From NCBI GenBank assembly GCA_031253985.1, contig JAIRVH010000043.1, forward strand, positions 62,001 to 126,000: 64,000 nt of DNA. The letters run 5' to 3'. A program made the translations under genes and the position numbers. Origin of the DNA: Sphingobacterium sp. GTDB lineage: Bacteria; Bacteroidota; Bacteroidia; Sphingobacteriales; Sphingobacteriaceae. Positions 46,141 through 54,197 of the stretch are shown here, one piece after another. Every line of letters starts with the position of its first letter. Position 1 is the first letter of the stretch. Below the pieces are notes generated by a model. The model had not been told where the DNA came from and did no database searches. It saw only the letters and a program-made list of their open reading frames with translations.

Positions 46141-47061
46141 TTAAGGATATAGGACAGCTTCTAGATTTTTGTAAGCGGTCACGTGTTTATTCTCTGACAT
46201 TTTATTTAAATTGATTAATCTCCATTTCACTGAAGGAAGTTCCGAGACTAAAGCTGCGTCCAATCCTAAGAGTGCCCAATCAGGTGTCTTATTTTTGACA
46301 GAGAGTAAAAATTTACGTTCACTATCAGTCATCTCCTTGTTGATATCTGCAATCAGTTTCTCCCGTACAGAAAGTAGCTCCTCTAAAGAAACTTCAATTT
46401 TTGCCATTTGCGCAAACTCCATTTCATATATACCTGAGATATCTTTTCGGTTTGGATTAAGCAGTTCTGCCATCGGTCGAAAATGACTTATTAAAAATAC
46501 AAGAAATGTTTTTCGTAATTCTTCCGTTAATCCTTCATTTTCGTATAACTGTTTTACATCAAACAAATCACGGGGATGTTGACGATCTAGGGCAGCGCAA
46601 AGTTTACCAGCATACAGATCTGGGTGTGATGCAACTAGCATTTCAGCATAACCAAATTCTTTTTCAACCTGCGGTCGCACTTCCATTCTGACAGCTGGGA
46701 AAAGGCTTCCACGTATAACAGGAGATAGTTCTATTTTAACACGAACATCATTAAGTGAAACTATTATTCGTAAAGAATTATCCTGTTGTAGTGTTGTATT
46801 TTGAACTTGGGCACCTGCAATCGATTTCTTTATGGAATCTGTTATTCTCGCTAATGCAGCTCTGATATTTTCAAGAGAGGCGTCGCGATCCTCCATTGGC
46901 AGATACAACAAATCGATGTCTACGGAAAGCCTTGGCAAATCTCTATAAAACAAATTAATAGCCGTACCGCCTTTAAGTGCAAAACAGTCTTCTTTATCGA
47001 TTATAGGTAACAATCGGATCAATAAACGGACCTGCTCGGCATATTCTTCTTTCTTACTCAT
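46141..47061 (-). CDS. abiEii: AbiEii-type nucleotidyltransferase toxin
   Basis: 306 residues. The DNA polymerase beta-like nucleotidyltransferase motif is complete: 'CFALKGGTAINLFYRDLPR' (GG at 31-32) with 'LSVDIDLLY' (Asp 48, Asp 50) and 'VRVKIELSPVIRG' as third carboxylate region, then 'DLYAGKLCAALDRQHPRDLF', a hallmark of AbiEii proteins. Family members such as MenT toxins modify tRNA 3' ends. It overlaps the antitoxin gene by eight bases. The full-length core suggests an active type IV-like toxin. Confidence 0.88.
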   Translation of the reverse strand: MSKKEEYAEQVRLLIRLLPIIDKEDCFALKGGTAINLFYRDLPRLSVDIDLLYLPMEDRDASLENIRAALARITDSIKKSIAGAQVQNTTLQQDNSLRIIVSLNDVRVKIELSPVIRGSLFPAVRMEVRPQVEKEFGYAEMLVASHPDLYAGKLCAALDRQHPRDLFDVKQLYENEGLTEELRKTFLVFLISHFRPMAELLNPNRKDISGIYEMEFAQMAKIEVSLEELLSVREKLIADINKEMTDSERKFLLSVKNKTPDWALLGLDAALVSELPSVKWRLINLNKMSENKHVTAYKNLEAVLYP

Positions 47062-47848
47062 AAAAATCAGGAACAGTTATTTTATATTTCTTATTTAGTT
47101 TCCCACCTGTGACGATCACACGATTACCAGATCCAAAATCTATTTTCTCAGATTGAAGTTTTGTAAACCAGGTATGATTTTGACGCTCGGCAAGGTAAAA
47201 GAAAAGCCTACGAACTTTGATATTTGTGCACAGTTCCAATAATCTTTGGAGTGTCCTAGGAGAAAGCGTATTTAATCCTTGCATTAATTCATCCGCATGT
47301 TCAAATGATATATTTTGGGGAACTTGATTCATCACTTCCAAAATAGCTCTTTCAGGAATGGATATACGTAAGCCTTCCTTTGTATTTTTCCAACTGAAAG
47401 CTCTAGTAAACTCAAGTAATGCTAGCGGCCTTTCATCTTCAAAACTATTACCAAATAAATAGCCAGAACTATGCTTAAGAAATTTGATCCCTGTTGTAAG
47501 GTTATTTATCCATATGGGAAGATTATCCCGGCCATATAAATGAATCAAGCGTTGATTAGACATCGGGAGATAATGGGTCAGTTTCTGAAGTTCTAAAGCC
47601 GATAGGCCTCCAATGGTTAGATCTGTATCTAGCTGTTTCTGCAGGAAATAGACAATATCCCCCCATTCCACTTCTGCCCCTTCACGTTTATATACTCCAT
47701 TTTTCACAGTTTCCAATAGTCGACTCTTCAATAAATTATCGATCGCATGGCCTGTGAGATCATTCTGCTGTAGCCAAGATCTGGTAACCAAAGCTCCCTC
47801 CGGCACTAATTTTAACACATCTTTCCTTCTCTGAGAATACATATTCAT
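47054..47848 (-). CDS. abiEi: AbiEi-family antitoxin
   Basis: 264 residues from the ATG at 47848 (MNMYSQRRKDVLKL); the in-frame start at 47920 is rejected because the operator palindrome at 47864-47890 would lie inside it. An N-terminal winged-helix ('LVPEGALVTRSWLQQNDLTG', 'AIDNLLKSRLLETVKNGVYK') and a C-terminal antitoxin domain ('DIVYFLQKQLDTDLTIGGLS', 'FLKHSSGYLFGNSF') fit AbiEi. AbiEi represses its own promoter through inverted repeats, matching the two palindromes upstream. Confidence 0.85.
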   Translation of the reverse strand: MNMYSQRRKDVLKLVPEGALVTRSWLQQNDLTGHAIDNLLKSRLLETVKNGVYKREGAEVEWGDIVYFLQKQLDTDLTIGGLSALELQKLTHYLPMSNQRLIHLYGRDNLPIWINNLTTGIKFLKHSSGYLFGNSFEDERPLALLEFTRAFSWKNTKEGLRISIPERAILEVMNQVPQNISFEHADELMQGLNTLSPRTLQRLLELCTNIKVRRLFFYLAERQNHTWFTKLQSEKIDFGSGNRVIVTGGKLNKKYKITVPDFYE

Positions 47849-47863
47849 GTTTAAACTATTTAA

Positions 47864-47890
47864 ATTTATCGGCGTTTTTCGCCGATAAAT
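47864..47890. promoter_or_regulatory. AbiEi operator palindrome 1
   Basis: ATTTATCGGCG and CGCCGATAAAT flank TTTTT, 15 bases before the AbiEi start. Shares its core with palindrome 2. Confidence 0.75.
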
Positions 47891-47927
47891 CAAATATACA
47901 TAAACTGATTTATTTAACAAAACTTAT

Positions 47928-47952
47928 ATTATCGGCGTTTTTCGCCGATAAT
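47928..47952. promoter_or_regulatory. AbiEi operator palindrome 2
   Basis: ATTATCGGCG and CGCCGATAAT flank TTTTT. Its centre is 63 bases (about six helical turns) from that of palindrome 1, so both face the same side and could be bound cooperatively; the promoter probably lies between or within them. Confidence 0.75.
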
Positions 47953-48085
47953 AAAGAAATACATAAACAAGTAAGTCTTTTCGAAAAACAAGCATAATAC
48001 CGTTATTCCTGATTTTAGAGAAATGGATGTAAAAAACTCATATTGATATCATGTTATCTGAATTGACTCGCCGAGATCCTCCGCT

Positions 48086-48388
48086 CTACAAAAAATACAC
48101 CGATTGTTGCCAGTCACCTAAGACAACCGGAGCATCGCCAATGGCCAAAATCGATCTTTTGATGCCATCGATCTCTTGCTTATCCAATTTGTTTTTCTGC
48201 CTTTGCAAGCGGACCTGATTTCGCCCGCTGGGCTTAATCAGCACCAGATCGGACACATCAAACTGCAAAGTGCCTTTGATAGGATCGTAAAACTGCTCAT
48301 TGGCAAAACTCAGTGTATTAAAAATACTGATCTTGGTTCGTAAAAGCCAGTCTCCAGAGGTCAGATAAAATGCAAAAGCATTCCTCAT
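48086..48388 (-). CDS. Hypothetical protein
   Basis: 100 residues ('LTSGDWLLRTKISIFNTLSF', 'GTLQFDVSDLVLIKPSGRNQ', 'LDKQEIDGIKRSILAIGDAP'). No signal peptide or known motif. Single minus-strand gene beyond the AbiE operators; the ending is short and Phe-Leu rich. Coding status is moderate. Confidence 0.4.
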   Translation of the reverse strand: MRNAFAFYLTSGDWLLRTKISIFNTLSFANEQFYDPIKGTLQFDVSDLVLIKPSGRNQVRLQRQKNKLDKQEIDGIKRSILAIGDAPVVLGDWQQSVYFL

Positions 48389-48590
48389 CTTGACATGTTC
48401 TTTAATACACTAGCTAGCCACCTGGTGAACAGGCATAACTTTTACGGGAAGCCGTAATAATCTGTAATTTTTTATTCTTAAAATTGACAATATTATAAAA
48501 TAGATTGTAATAAGACTCAAAACACATTGATATTTATTGTTTTATTATATAGATTTAAGTAAATCATTAACCCAATCAAATACTGATATT

Positions 48591-48818
48591 ATGGAATACA
48601 AAGTAGTACCTTTTGTAGCATCGATAGACCCAAGGACAGGCACATCGGATCAAGTAGCAAACCAATTGGAAACCTTGATTAATCAGGGTGCATCAGGAGG
48701 ATGGAACTATGTGAGACTAGAAAGCGTGACAACTTATGTACATGCCGAAAATGGTTGCTTTAATAATAAACCTGGATATACGACGGCAAGACAGATGGTG
48801 GTATTTTCAAGGCCATGA
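48591..48818 (+). CDS. Small DUF4177-like protein
   Basis: 75 residues from the ATG at 48591 (MEYKVVPFVASIDPRTGTSD); an ATG 18 codons upstream extends into AT-rich leader. 'VANQLETLINQGASGGWNYV' and 'ENGCFNNKPGYTTARQMVVF' fit the DUF4177 fold (a short beta-alpha-beta with a 'GW.y' signature). Its stop overlaps the start of the YidD-like gene (ATGA). Confidence 0.55.
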   Translation: MEYKVVPFVASIDPRTGTSDQVANQLETLINQGASGGWNYVRLESVTTYVHAENGCFNNKPGYTTARQMVVFSRP

Positions 48819-49093
48819 AGTCTCTCCTATTGACCGCGATCCGATTGTATTGGTTGATCATCCCACCTGAAAGAAGACGTAAGTGTATATTTAGGCATAG
48901 CTGCTCTAAATATGTATTTGACGTAACTAAACATGAAGGCTTTAGGGCAGGTAGGAAAGCATTGCTTTCACGCATGAGAACCTGTAATGGTCACTTTGAC
49001 ATAATCACGGATTATAAAAGTGGTGAGCGGATGATGTACCTGAAAGGCGGTGTAGTGGTTGGCGAGGCGGAGATCGCGGAGAGGTTGTTGTAA
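48815..49093 (+). CDS. YidD-like membrane-insertion-factor homologue
   Basis: 92 residues. 'IRLYWLIIPPERRRKCIFRH' plus 'SCSKYVFDVTKHEGFRAGRK' aligns with the YidD pattern (IRxYQxxISP..CRFxPTCSxY...AIxxxG...G). The second Cys of the RHSCSKY motif is present, and 'SRMRTCNGHF' corresponds to the C-terminal RxxRCxP. YidD assists YidC membrane insertion and is normally beside rnpA/yidC; here it is far from them and linked to a DUF4177-like gene, so it is a paralogue with an unknown role. Confidence 0.7.
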   Translation: MKSLLLTAIRLYWLIIPPERRRKCIFRHSCSKYVFDVTKHEGFRAGRKALLSRMRTCNGHFDIITDYKSGERMMYLKGGVVVGEAEIAERLL

Positions 49094-49241
49094 ATAGTTT
49101 AGGGATGGAACTGGAAATTTTGTCACGGAAGTTACATATAATAGCAAGCCTGGTATTTTCTCTTCGGAACTTAAGTTTCAGATTTTTTAACAAGATTGAA
49201 GAAAAACGTGATTGAAGGCTGTCGATGATAGCAGACTGGTA

Positions 49242-49657
49242 GACGTGCGCGCTATTTTAAGTTCTTCAAGTTGTTTCCAGATCTGTGGAAACAATACCTC
49301 ATATTCTTTCTTCTGGTGATAGTAGTGCCCGTTATTGCCAAGGTTGATCAGTTTCAGACCTTTTTCTGCTGAGAAAAGATTGATCAGAAATGCTTCTAAA
49401 TGTAGGGTAACGGATTTGTTGAACAAATGCGAATAGATCGCATGTCGTATTAAAAGGTCTTTCTTGCTGTCGTGTCTATTATGGCTTGAAAAGCGGTTCT
49501 TGATATCGATAGATTCACCGATATAGATTGACCTTTTATCGTTGAGCAGATAAACAAGTGCGCTGTTATAAAAATCTAGTTTGCTATCCGTATCCTTAAC
49601 CTCTCCTGTGCTACAGACGGGAACAATATGAACTTCTTTAATATCCAATTCTGACAT
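49242..49657 (-). pseudogene. Truncated copy of the GIY-YIG/ATPase gene
   Basis: Reproduces residues 1-140 of the 39515-41728 protein with a two-codon deletion ('LINLGNN' for 'LINANLGNN') and 'VCSTGEV' for 'VGNTGEV', then leaves homology near 49242 and reads 17 unrelated codons ('SLLSSTAFNHVFLQSC') to a stop at 49187. It retains only the GIY-YIG part. Not expected to be functional. Confidence 0.8.
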
Positions 49658-49667
49658 GCGTTATTAA

Positions 49668-49998
49668 TTACAGTTCATTATACTTTTTAGCAGTTCCCTT
49701 GGCTTTTTCTACAGGATATTTTTCATTGTTGAGTTTCATCTTGTCCTCCACGATCTCCTTAACATCAAGGCCGTGCTTATCGGCAAGCAATAGCGCATAC
49801 ATGAGTACATCGGCAAGCTCATTTTTCAACTTGTCAGGATTGGCATCTTCATTTCCTTTCCATAGAAAAAGTTCCAGAAGCTCAGACGCTTCAATGCTCA
49901 ATGCAACTGCGAGGTCCTTAGAATTGTGAAACTGTTCCCCAATCTCTCGCATCTCTGAATGCTCTGATCTGTGCTATTAACTGCTGAAAATCCGACAT
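49668..49998 (-). pseudogene. Frameshifted mazG-like copy
   Basis: The ATG at 49998 opens the same N-terminus (MSDFQQLIAQIRAF), but one extra C in a CCCC run near 49940 shifts the frame; the remainder (from 'EQFHNSKDLAVALSIEA' to 'GTAKKYNEL') is intact in another frame. An internal start could express 94 residues, lacking the first helix. A homopolymer sequencing error is possible. Confidence 0.75.
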
Positions 49999-50070
49999 GA
50001 TAAAATCCTTTAACTAAAAACTGGCCTTTGTCCAAATATCCGAAATATTGTTTAGGAATGAAAGGAAAAA

Positions 50071-50090
50071 GCCATATCTCCCGATATGGC
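50071..50090 (-). terminator. Terminator hairpin, recurrent type
   Basis: GCCAT and ATGGC form the stem around the conserved 10-base loop; the minus strand continues TTTTTCC. Ends NTF2-like copy C. Confidence 0.65.
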
Positions 50091-50124
50091 TCTACAACAT
50101 ATATATATTTATTTGAGATGGCTC

Positions 50125-50571
50125 TTATTTATACGAATTGATTGATTTAGATACTTTCCAGTCATTACCTACACGCTCCAAGGTAACCAGGTCAGTCTTG
50201 GTAAAATTTTCAAATTTCAAAGTTACTTTAGCGACCATATAGTCTGCAGATTCCTCGATGATATCGGTGCTCACTGTACAGTTTAGCTTCTCGCCTTTTT
50301 GTTTTTTCAAGGATTTAATCACTTCGCTACGGCTGTTAGACTGTGCATTGGTAGCTTGGATCTTTTGGCTGAAATCTCCGGCGAATAACTGCTCTACTCC
50401 TGCTGATTCTCCCTCTGTGGTTACCGCAACGTAGTGCTCTAAAGCGAAATCTGCTGTAGAAAGGTTAATATTAGCTTTTGTTGCTTTTGCTCCAGGTCCT
50501 TCAGCTGCCATTGCGAAAGTTGATACTGCGATTAAAGCTGCTGCTGCGAATGTTTTTACTAGTGTTTTCAT
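50125..50571 (-). CDS. Secreted NTF2-like (putative lumazine-binding) protein, copy C
   Basis: 148 residues, nearest to copy A. It shares the mature start 'AAEGPGAKATKAN' and the same signal type. Differences include 'KANINLSTADF', 'FAGDFSQKIQ', 'SRSEVIKSLK' and 'TDIIEESADY'. Part of the right duplicated segment whose two other genes are broken, so this gene appears to be the one maintained by selection in that copy. Confidence 0.8.
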   Translation of the reverse strand: MKTLVKTFAAAALIAVSTFAMAAEGPGAKATKANINLSTADFALEHYVAVTTEGESAGVEQLFAGDFSQKIQATNAQSNSRSEVIKSLKKQKGEKLNCTVSTDIIEESADYMVAKVTLKFENFTKTDLVTLERVGNDWKVSKSINSYK

Positions 50572-50847
50572 AATGTCTTTATTTTATTGTGTTAGTTCTG
50601 TTGTTCTTATTTGTTGACTCAAAACTACGACACAATACGCTCCTAGCCTATCGGCTTTAGACTAACAGACCAGAAAACTCGGTGAATGGCGGGAATGTGG
50701 AGGTGAAAGTTCTAATTGCCGTACCGCTATAACCCTATCTCTTCCTTTTAGAACCTATGATAGCGTTTTCGAACGCCACATCAATTTTATGGTTTCCCTT
50801 TTTTATTCGCTTTATCGATGAGATATTTTTGAATAAAAAACAGCAAT

Positions 50848-51663
50848 ATGATAAAGAGATTTTTTACGATAGCCATTGTACTAACCGCCTACAGCTGCAA
50901 TGGCATTTCTCAAGATGAATATGAAAAACTCAAATCCGAAAATCAGAGTTTAAAATCAGAATTAAATGAATTTAAATTTGGTTCAGCGAACTTGTTATCC
51001 AATGCTAAAAGGATGATTACAGGAAAATCGTTTGAAAATGCAAAATCAGAACTAAATTCTTTATTAGAAAAACACCCCGATTCAAAGGAAGCCATAGAGG
51101 CGAAAGAATTATTAAAGGATGTTGAATTTAATATTAATAAAGATAATGAACTTAAGGAAAAAGCAATCGCCCAGGCTGAAAGATCAAAAAATGAAGCAAT
51201 AAAAAGCCTTAGACAAAAAACAGATGACATAAGAAATATCACCTGGTATTCCGACAAATCAACTCCTCAATACACTAATTCTAATAGCTTTCATTTATAT
51301 TTTGGAACTAAAAAAGACACTAAACCCTGGTTACAGCTTGCTATCAATTATACTGCAGATGATTGGCTCTTTATTAAAAGATATATTATAAAAACTGATA
51401 ATGATACTTATACTATTAGCCCTAGCTATAGTGAAATAAATACAGATAATGGCGCTGGCCAAATATGGGAATGGTATGACGTACCGGTAGATCAGGAAAA
51501 ATATAAAATGATAGAAGATATCATAAAATCTAAGAACGCAAAGATACGTCACGAAGGTAAGCAATACTATAAGGATAGAGCCATAACTCAAAAAGAAAAG
51601 CAAGCTCTTCAAAATATATTAACAGCTTACAAAGCGCTAGGTGGTGAACAACCAAACGGCTAA
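50848..51663 (+). CDS. Coiled-coil lipoprotein, hypothetical
   Basis: 271 residues. Lipobox-like 'IVLTAYSCNG' (Cys 17), then a coiled coil ('DEYEKLKSENQSLKSELNEF', 'KAIAQAERSKNEAIKSLRQK') with a TPR-like middle ('ENAKSELNSLLEKHPDSKEA'). The C-terminal beta domain contains 'WLQLAINYTADDWLFIKRY' and 'IWEWYDVPVDQEKYKMIED', a pattern seen in phage-borne and other bacterial proteins of unknown role. Single gene, ended by the hairpin at 51693. Confidence 0.6.
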   Translation: MIKRFFTIAIVLTAYSCNGISQDEYEKLKSENQSLKSELNEFKFGSANLLSNAKRMITGKSFENAKSELNSLLEKHPDSKEAIEAKELLKDVEFNINKDNELKEKAIAQAERSKNEAIKSLRQKTDDIRNITWYSDKSTPQYTNSNSFHLYFGTKKDTKPWLQLAINYTADDWLFIKRYIIKTDNDTYTISPSYSEINTDNGAGQIWEWYDVPVDQEKYKMIEDIIKSKNAKIRHEGKQYYKDRAITQKEKQALQNILTAYKALGGEQPNG

Positions 51664-51692
51664 TATTATTCTCCTGCCCCTTTAAAAGCATA

Positions 51693-51724
51693 AAATAAAG
51701 GCTACAAAATTGTAGCCTTTATTT
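51693..51724. terminator. Perfect bidirectional terminator
   Basis: AAATAAAGGCTACAA with TTGTAGCCTTTATTT in mirror arrangement around two bases; A/T tracts are built into both arms. It separates convergent genes. Confidence 0.8.
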
Positions 51725-51735
51725 CCTATCGAGCG

Positions 51736-52155
51736 CTATTCCCCAGGTTTTCTTACGACGAGTACTGAATCCATACCTGCATTAAAATAAAAAATATTAT
51801 CCGAAAGCACCTTTGCCCCAAATGCATTGCTAGCCCTATATCGATGGATCATTTGAAATCCCTGCCGATCCTTTAATATTTTATGTTGCCTAATCATAAT
51901 TCTTTTTCTTTCCTCCATATCAGTACTTTTTGAAAATTCATTTTGCAGATTAAAATACTCTGCACCCGTCCCAATCATCTCGGTCGATTGCAATGAATCC
52001 AAAGATCCAAATTCAATAGCCTCATAACTTTTAGGATCATTTGCATACTTAAGTATATATTCTTTGATTAGAGCTTTAGCTTTTTCTTCATTAGAAGGCT
52101 TTACACACGCTACCATTAATAAAAAAGGTGTTGCGAGAAAAATTAATCTTTTCAT
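51736..52155 (-). CDS. Lipoprotein, hypothetical
   Basis: 139 residues; signal 'MKRLIFLATPFLLMVACVKP' (Cys 17). The mature part is mostly helical ('EKAKALIKEYILKYANDPKS', 'YEAIEFGSLDSLQSTEMIG') and ends with a beta strand ('NIFYFNAGMDSVLVVRK'). Similar short lipoproteins with 'PxSYExIxFxxLDSL' are frequent in Bacteroidota accessory regions. Function unknown. Confidence 0.6.
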   Translation of the reverse strand: MKRLIFLATPFLLMVACVKPSNEEKAKALIKEYILKYANDPKSYEAIEFGSLDSLQSTEMIGTGAEYFNLQNEFSKSTDMEERKRIMIRQHKILKDRQGFQMIHRYRASNAFGAKVLSDNIFYFNAGMDSVLVVRKPGE

Positions 52156-52229
52156 AATTTCTAGGCGATAAAATTATTTTTAAAACATATTCGGTTTCTC
52201 AAGGTTTCCGCGCATAGTCTTAAGGATAA

Positions 52230-53279
52230 TCAGTAGTTAACGACTGTATCAACAATCTGCTCTGAGTGTTTGTAAATGTCATCCAACGAGTCCAGATCAT
52301 ATTTAACTTCCTTCTTATCTTTGTCAAACAAACCAATGCGCAGTCTATTGGGCGTAAAATAAAAACGACAGATTGGTTTACGGTTGTTATCATCGAGCAG
52401 GATACCACAATAGGATTGATTATCACGCATAAATACACGTCCCACTTCGATCTCCTTACGTAAAATAGATTTAATGATTAAGTAGCCTTCAATCTCTTCT
52501 TCAGTTGTGACAATCAGCGCTTCAGGTTCTACCGCCGCTGTTGTAGTATTCTTTTCTTCGGCTTCAGTTTCTTTTTTTAGTGCGCTTTTTAGTCTTTCGG
52601 CGATCTGATCATTGACTATCTGTGTGAATACCCGTTTAACCAATGGTGTAAACTGCTCCAAAACCTTTGCTGTAACAACACTTGGATAGGCTTGCTTCGC
52701 AAAAAAACGAACGAAATCGTCGCTAGGGTTTTGCATCTCGCCCATTGCTAAAATAGTCAACTCGTTAAAGTACTTTAATTCGCTCGCAACACTCGATATG
52801 CTTTCGAGATCAAATTCGGTCTTATGAAACTTGCGCAATTCGGAGACTTCATTATCCTTGATGTCCATGATCTTGAACTCGAAAAATGGTTTTTCATCCA
52901 TCTTATTGGGTGTCACGAGATCAGTATAAAAACGATACTCTACGCCATTAGTCAACAATCCAAACTTTGCTTCGGTCGTATGGAAGTAACGGAACAGTTG
53001 TGAATTGTGGGGGTCAAGCCCATCAGCATAATGTTTGCACTCGATTAAGATAACAGGTTTATCGTCACGTAAAATGGCATAATCGACCTTCTCACCCTTT
53101 TTGATGCCAATATCGGCTATAAACTCGGGTTGCACTTCGAAAGGATCAAATACATCGTATCCCAATATTTTCAAAAATGGCATTACTAAGGATGTCTTTG
53201 TAGCCTCTTCTGTTTTGATCTGTGGTAAAAGTCGGTCAACGCGCTTGGCAAATTGACGAATCTCATCTTTAAAATCCAT
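52230..53279 (-). CDS. Solitary HsdR-N (type I restriction nuclease-like) protein
   Basis: 349 residues. The N-terminal domain carries a PD-(D/E)xK nuclease core: 'KKGEKVDYAILRDDKPVILI' directly followed by 'ECKHYADGL' (Asp 66, Glu 80, Lys 82). The middle is helical and Glu-rich; the C-terminal 90 residues ('YCGILLDDNNRKPICRFYFT') form a separate beta domain. HsdM, HsdS and the motor part of HsdR are absent. Such stand-alone proteins are often called type I restriction enzyme N-terminal domain proteins. Role unclear; defence or DNA repair are both possible. Confidence 0.75.
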   Translation of the reverse strand: MDFKDEIRQFAKRVDRLLPQIKTEEATKTSLVMPFLKILGYDVFDPFEVQPEFIADIGIKKGEKVDYAILRDDKPVILIECKHYADGLDPHNSQLFRYFHTTEAKFGLLTNGVEYRFYTDLVTPNKMDEKPFFEFKIMDIKDNEVSELRKFHKTEFDLESISSVASELKYFNELTILAMGEMQNPSDDFVRFFAKQAYPSVVTAKVLEQFTPLVKRVFTQIVNDQIAERLKSALKKETEAEEKNTTTAAVEPEALIVTTEEEIEGYLIIKSILRKEIEVGRVFMRDNQSYCGILLDDNNRKPICRFYFTPNRLRIGLFDKDKKEVKYDLDSLDDIYKHSEQIVDTVVNY

Positions 53280-53469
53280 AGTTTTTTATTTTTTATTAAT
53301 GGCTTATTTGATTTTGCTAAAACAGGAATACATTTCTTTATTGTTGATAGTCAAAAGTAGGCACTCGGTAATATGACTATTTACGGGAAACCATAAATAC
53401 CCGAAAATCTTAGTTTTAATTTTGAACCATATTATTCATCCTATTCATTTACTATTAAACAGCTTAAAC

Positions 53470-53640
53470 ATGTATGATCAATGCGCATGGTGCAACAAAG
53501 AGATTCAACCTGGTAAAGGAAAAAAAAGTTATAAAGGCAAAGGTTTCACAATGAAAGTACTCACCCTAATGTTCGGCAAATCTTATTGTTGTGAAAGGTG
53601 CCGAAACTCAGCCGAAAGAAGAAAAGGGAAAAGAAAATAA
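53470..53640 (+). CDS. Small zinc-ribbon-like protein
   Basis: 56 residues from the ATG at 53470 (MYDQCAWCNKEIQPGKGK). CAWC and CCERC provide two metal-binding knuckles; the tail is very basic ('NSAERRKGKRK'). A longer start at 53422 would add an AT-rich leader peptide. It lies 12 bases before the thermonuclease gene and is likely co-transcribed. A nucleic-acid-binding role is plausible. Confidence 0.6.
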   Translation: MYDQCAWCNKEIQPGKGKKSYKGKGFTMKVLTLMFGKSYCCERCRNSAERRKGKRK

Positions 53641-53652
53641 AATAGTACAATC

Positions 53653-54195
53653 ATGAACAAAAACATTTTATACGTCTGTCTCTTTTCAACTCTTTTACTC
53701 GCTTGTAAACCCAAAAAGGAAAAACAAACGCAGCCGTTCGCGGCCTTTACAAGTGGAACCCTGAGGAATGACAAGGGTATAACCGAAGGCGAATATCAGA
53801 TCACCAAGGTTTCCGATGGAGACACTTTCTGGTGTGTAAACAGGGAAAGCAAAAAGATCAAGGTAAGATTGATCGGAATTGACGCTCCTGAGTCCCGTAA
53901 TTATTTTCATAAAAAGGAACAACCTTATGGAAAGGAGGCCTCGAAATATGTAGAAAAACTGCTTATGAACCAAACTGTACGCTTGGAATTTGATGTCAAC
54001 CCATTGGATCAATATGGGCGTACACTCGCTTACGCCTATTTGACTGATGGCACCTTTGTCAACGAAAAGATTATGAAGGATGGTTACGCCGTACTGATGA
54101 CCATTCCGCCGAATGTTAAATATGAACAACGTCTGGTAGAGGCCCAAAAATATGCGCGAAATCACCTACTTGGACTTTGGAAAAACCGCTTATAA
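53653..54195 (+). CDS. Exported thermonuclease (SNase) lipoprotein
   Basis: 180 residues; lipobox 'LFSTLLLACKPKK' (Cys 17). Staphylococcal-nuclease fold: 'ISxDGDTF'-like start ('KVSDGDTFWCV'), 'KVRLIGIDAPESRNY' with the metal-binding Asp, 'QPYGKEASKYVEKLL', 'DQYGRTLAYAYLTDGTFVNE' (catalytic Arg-Glu area), ending 'ARNHLLGLWKNRL'. The enzyme degrades DNA or RNA outside the inner membrane. Two bases separate it from the SH3 gene downstream. Confidence 0.9.
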   Translation: MNKNILYVCLFSTLLLACKPKKEKQTQPFAAFTSGTLRNDKGITEGEYQITKVSDGDTFWCVNRESKKIKVRLIGIDAPESRNYFHKKEQPYGKEASKYVEKLLMNQTVRLEFDVNPLDQYGRTLAYAYLTDGTFVNEKIMKDGYAVLMTIPPNVKYEQRLVEAQKYARNHLLGLWKNRL

Positions 54196-54197
54196 TT

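Larger units (their letters stand above)
49242..50707 (-). repeat. Direct segmental duplication, right copy
   Basis: Matches 41309-42775 in order and orientation. Contains the truncated ATPase gene, frameshifted mazG and an intact NTF2-like gene. Divergence is spread along the copy, so the event is not recent. Confidence 0.85.
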
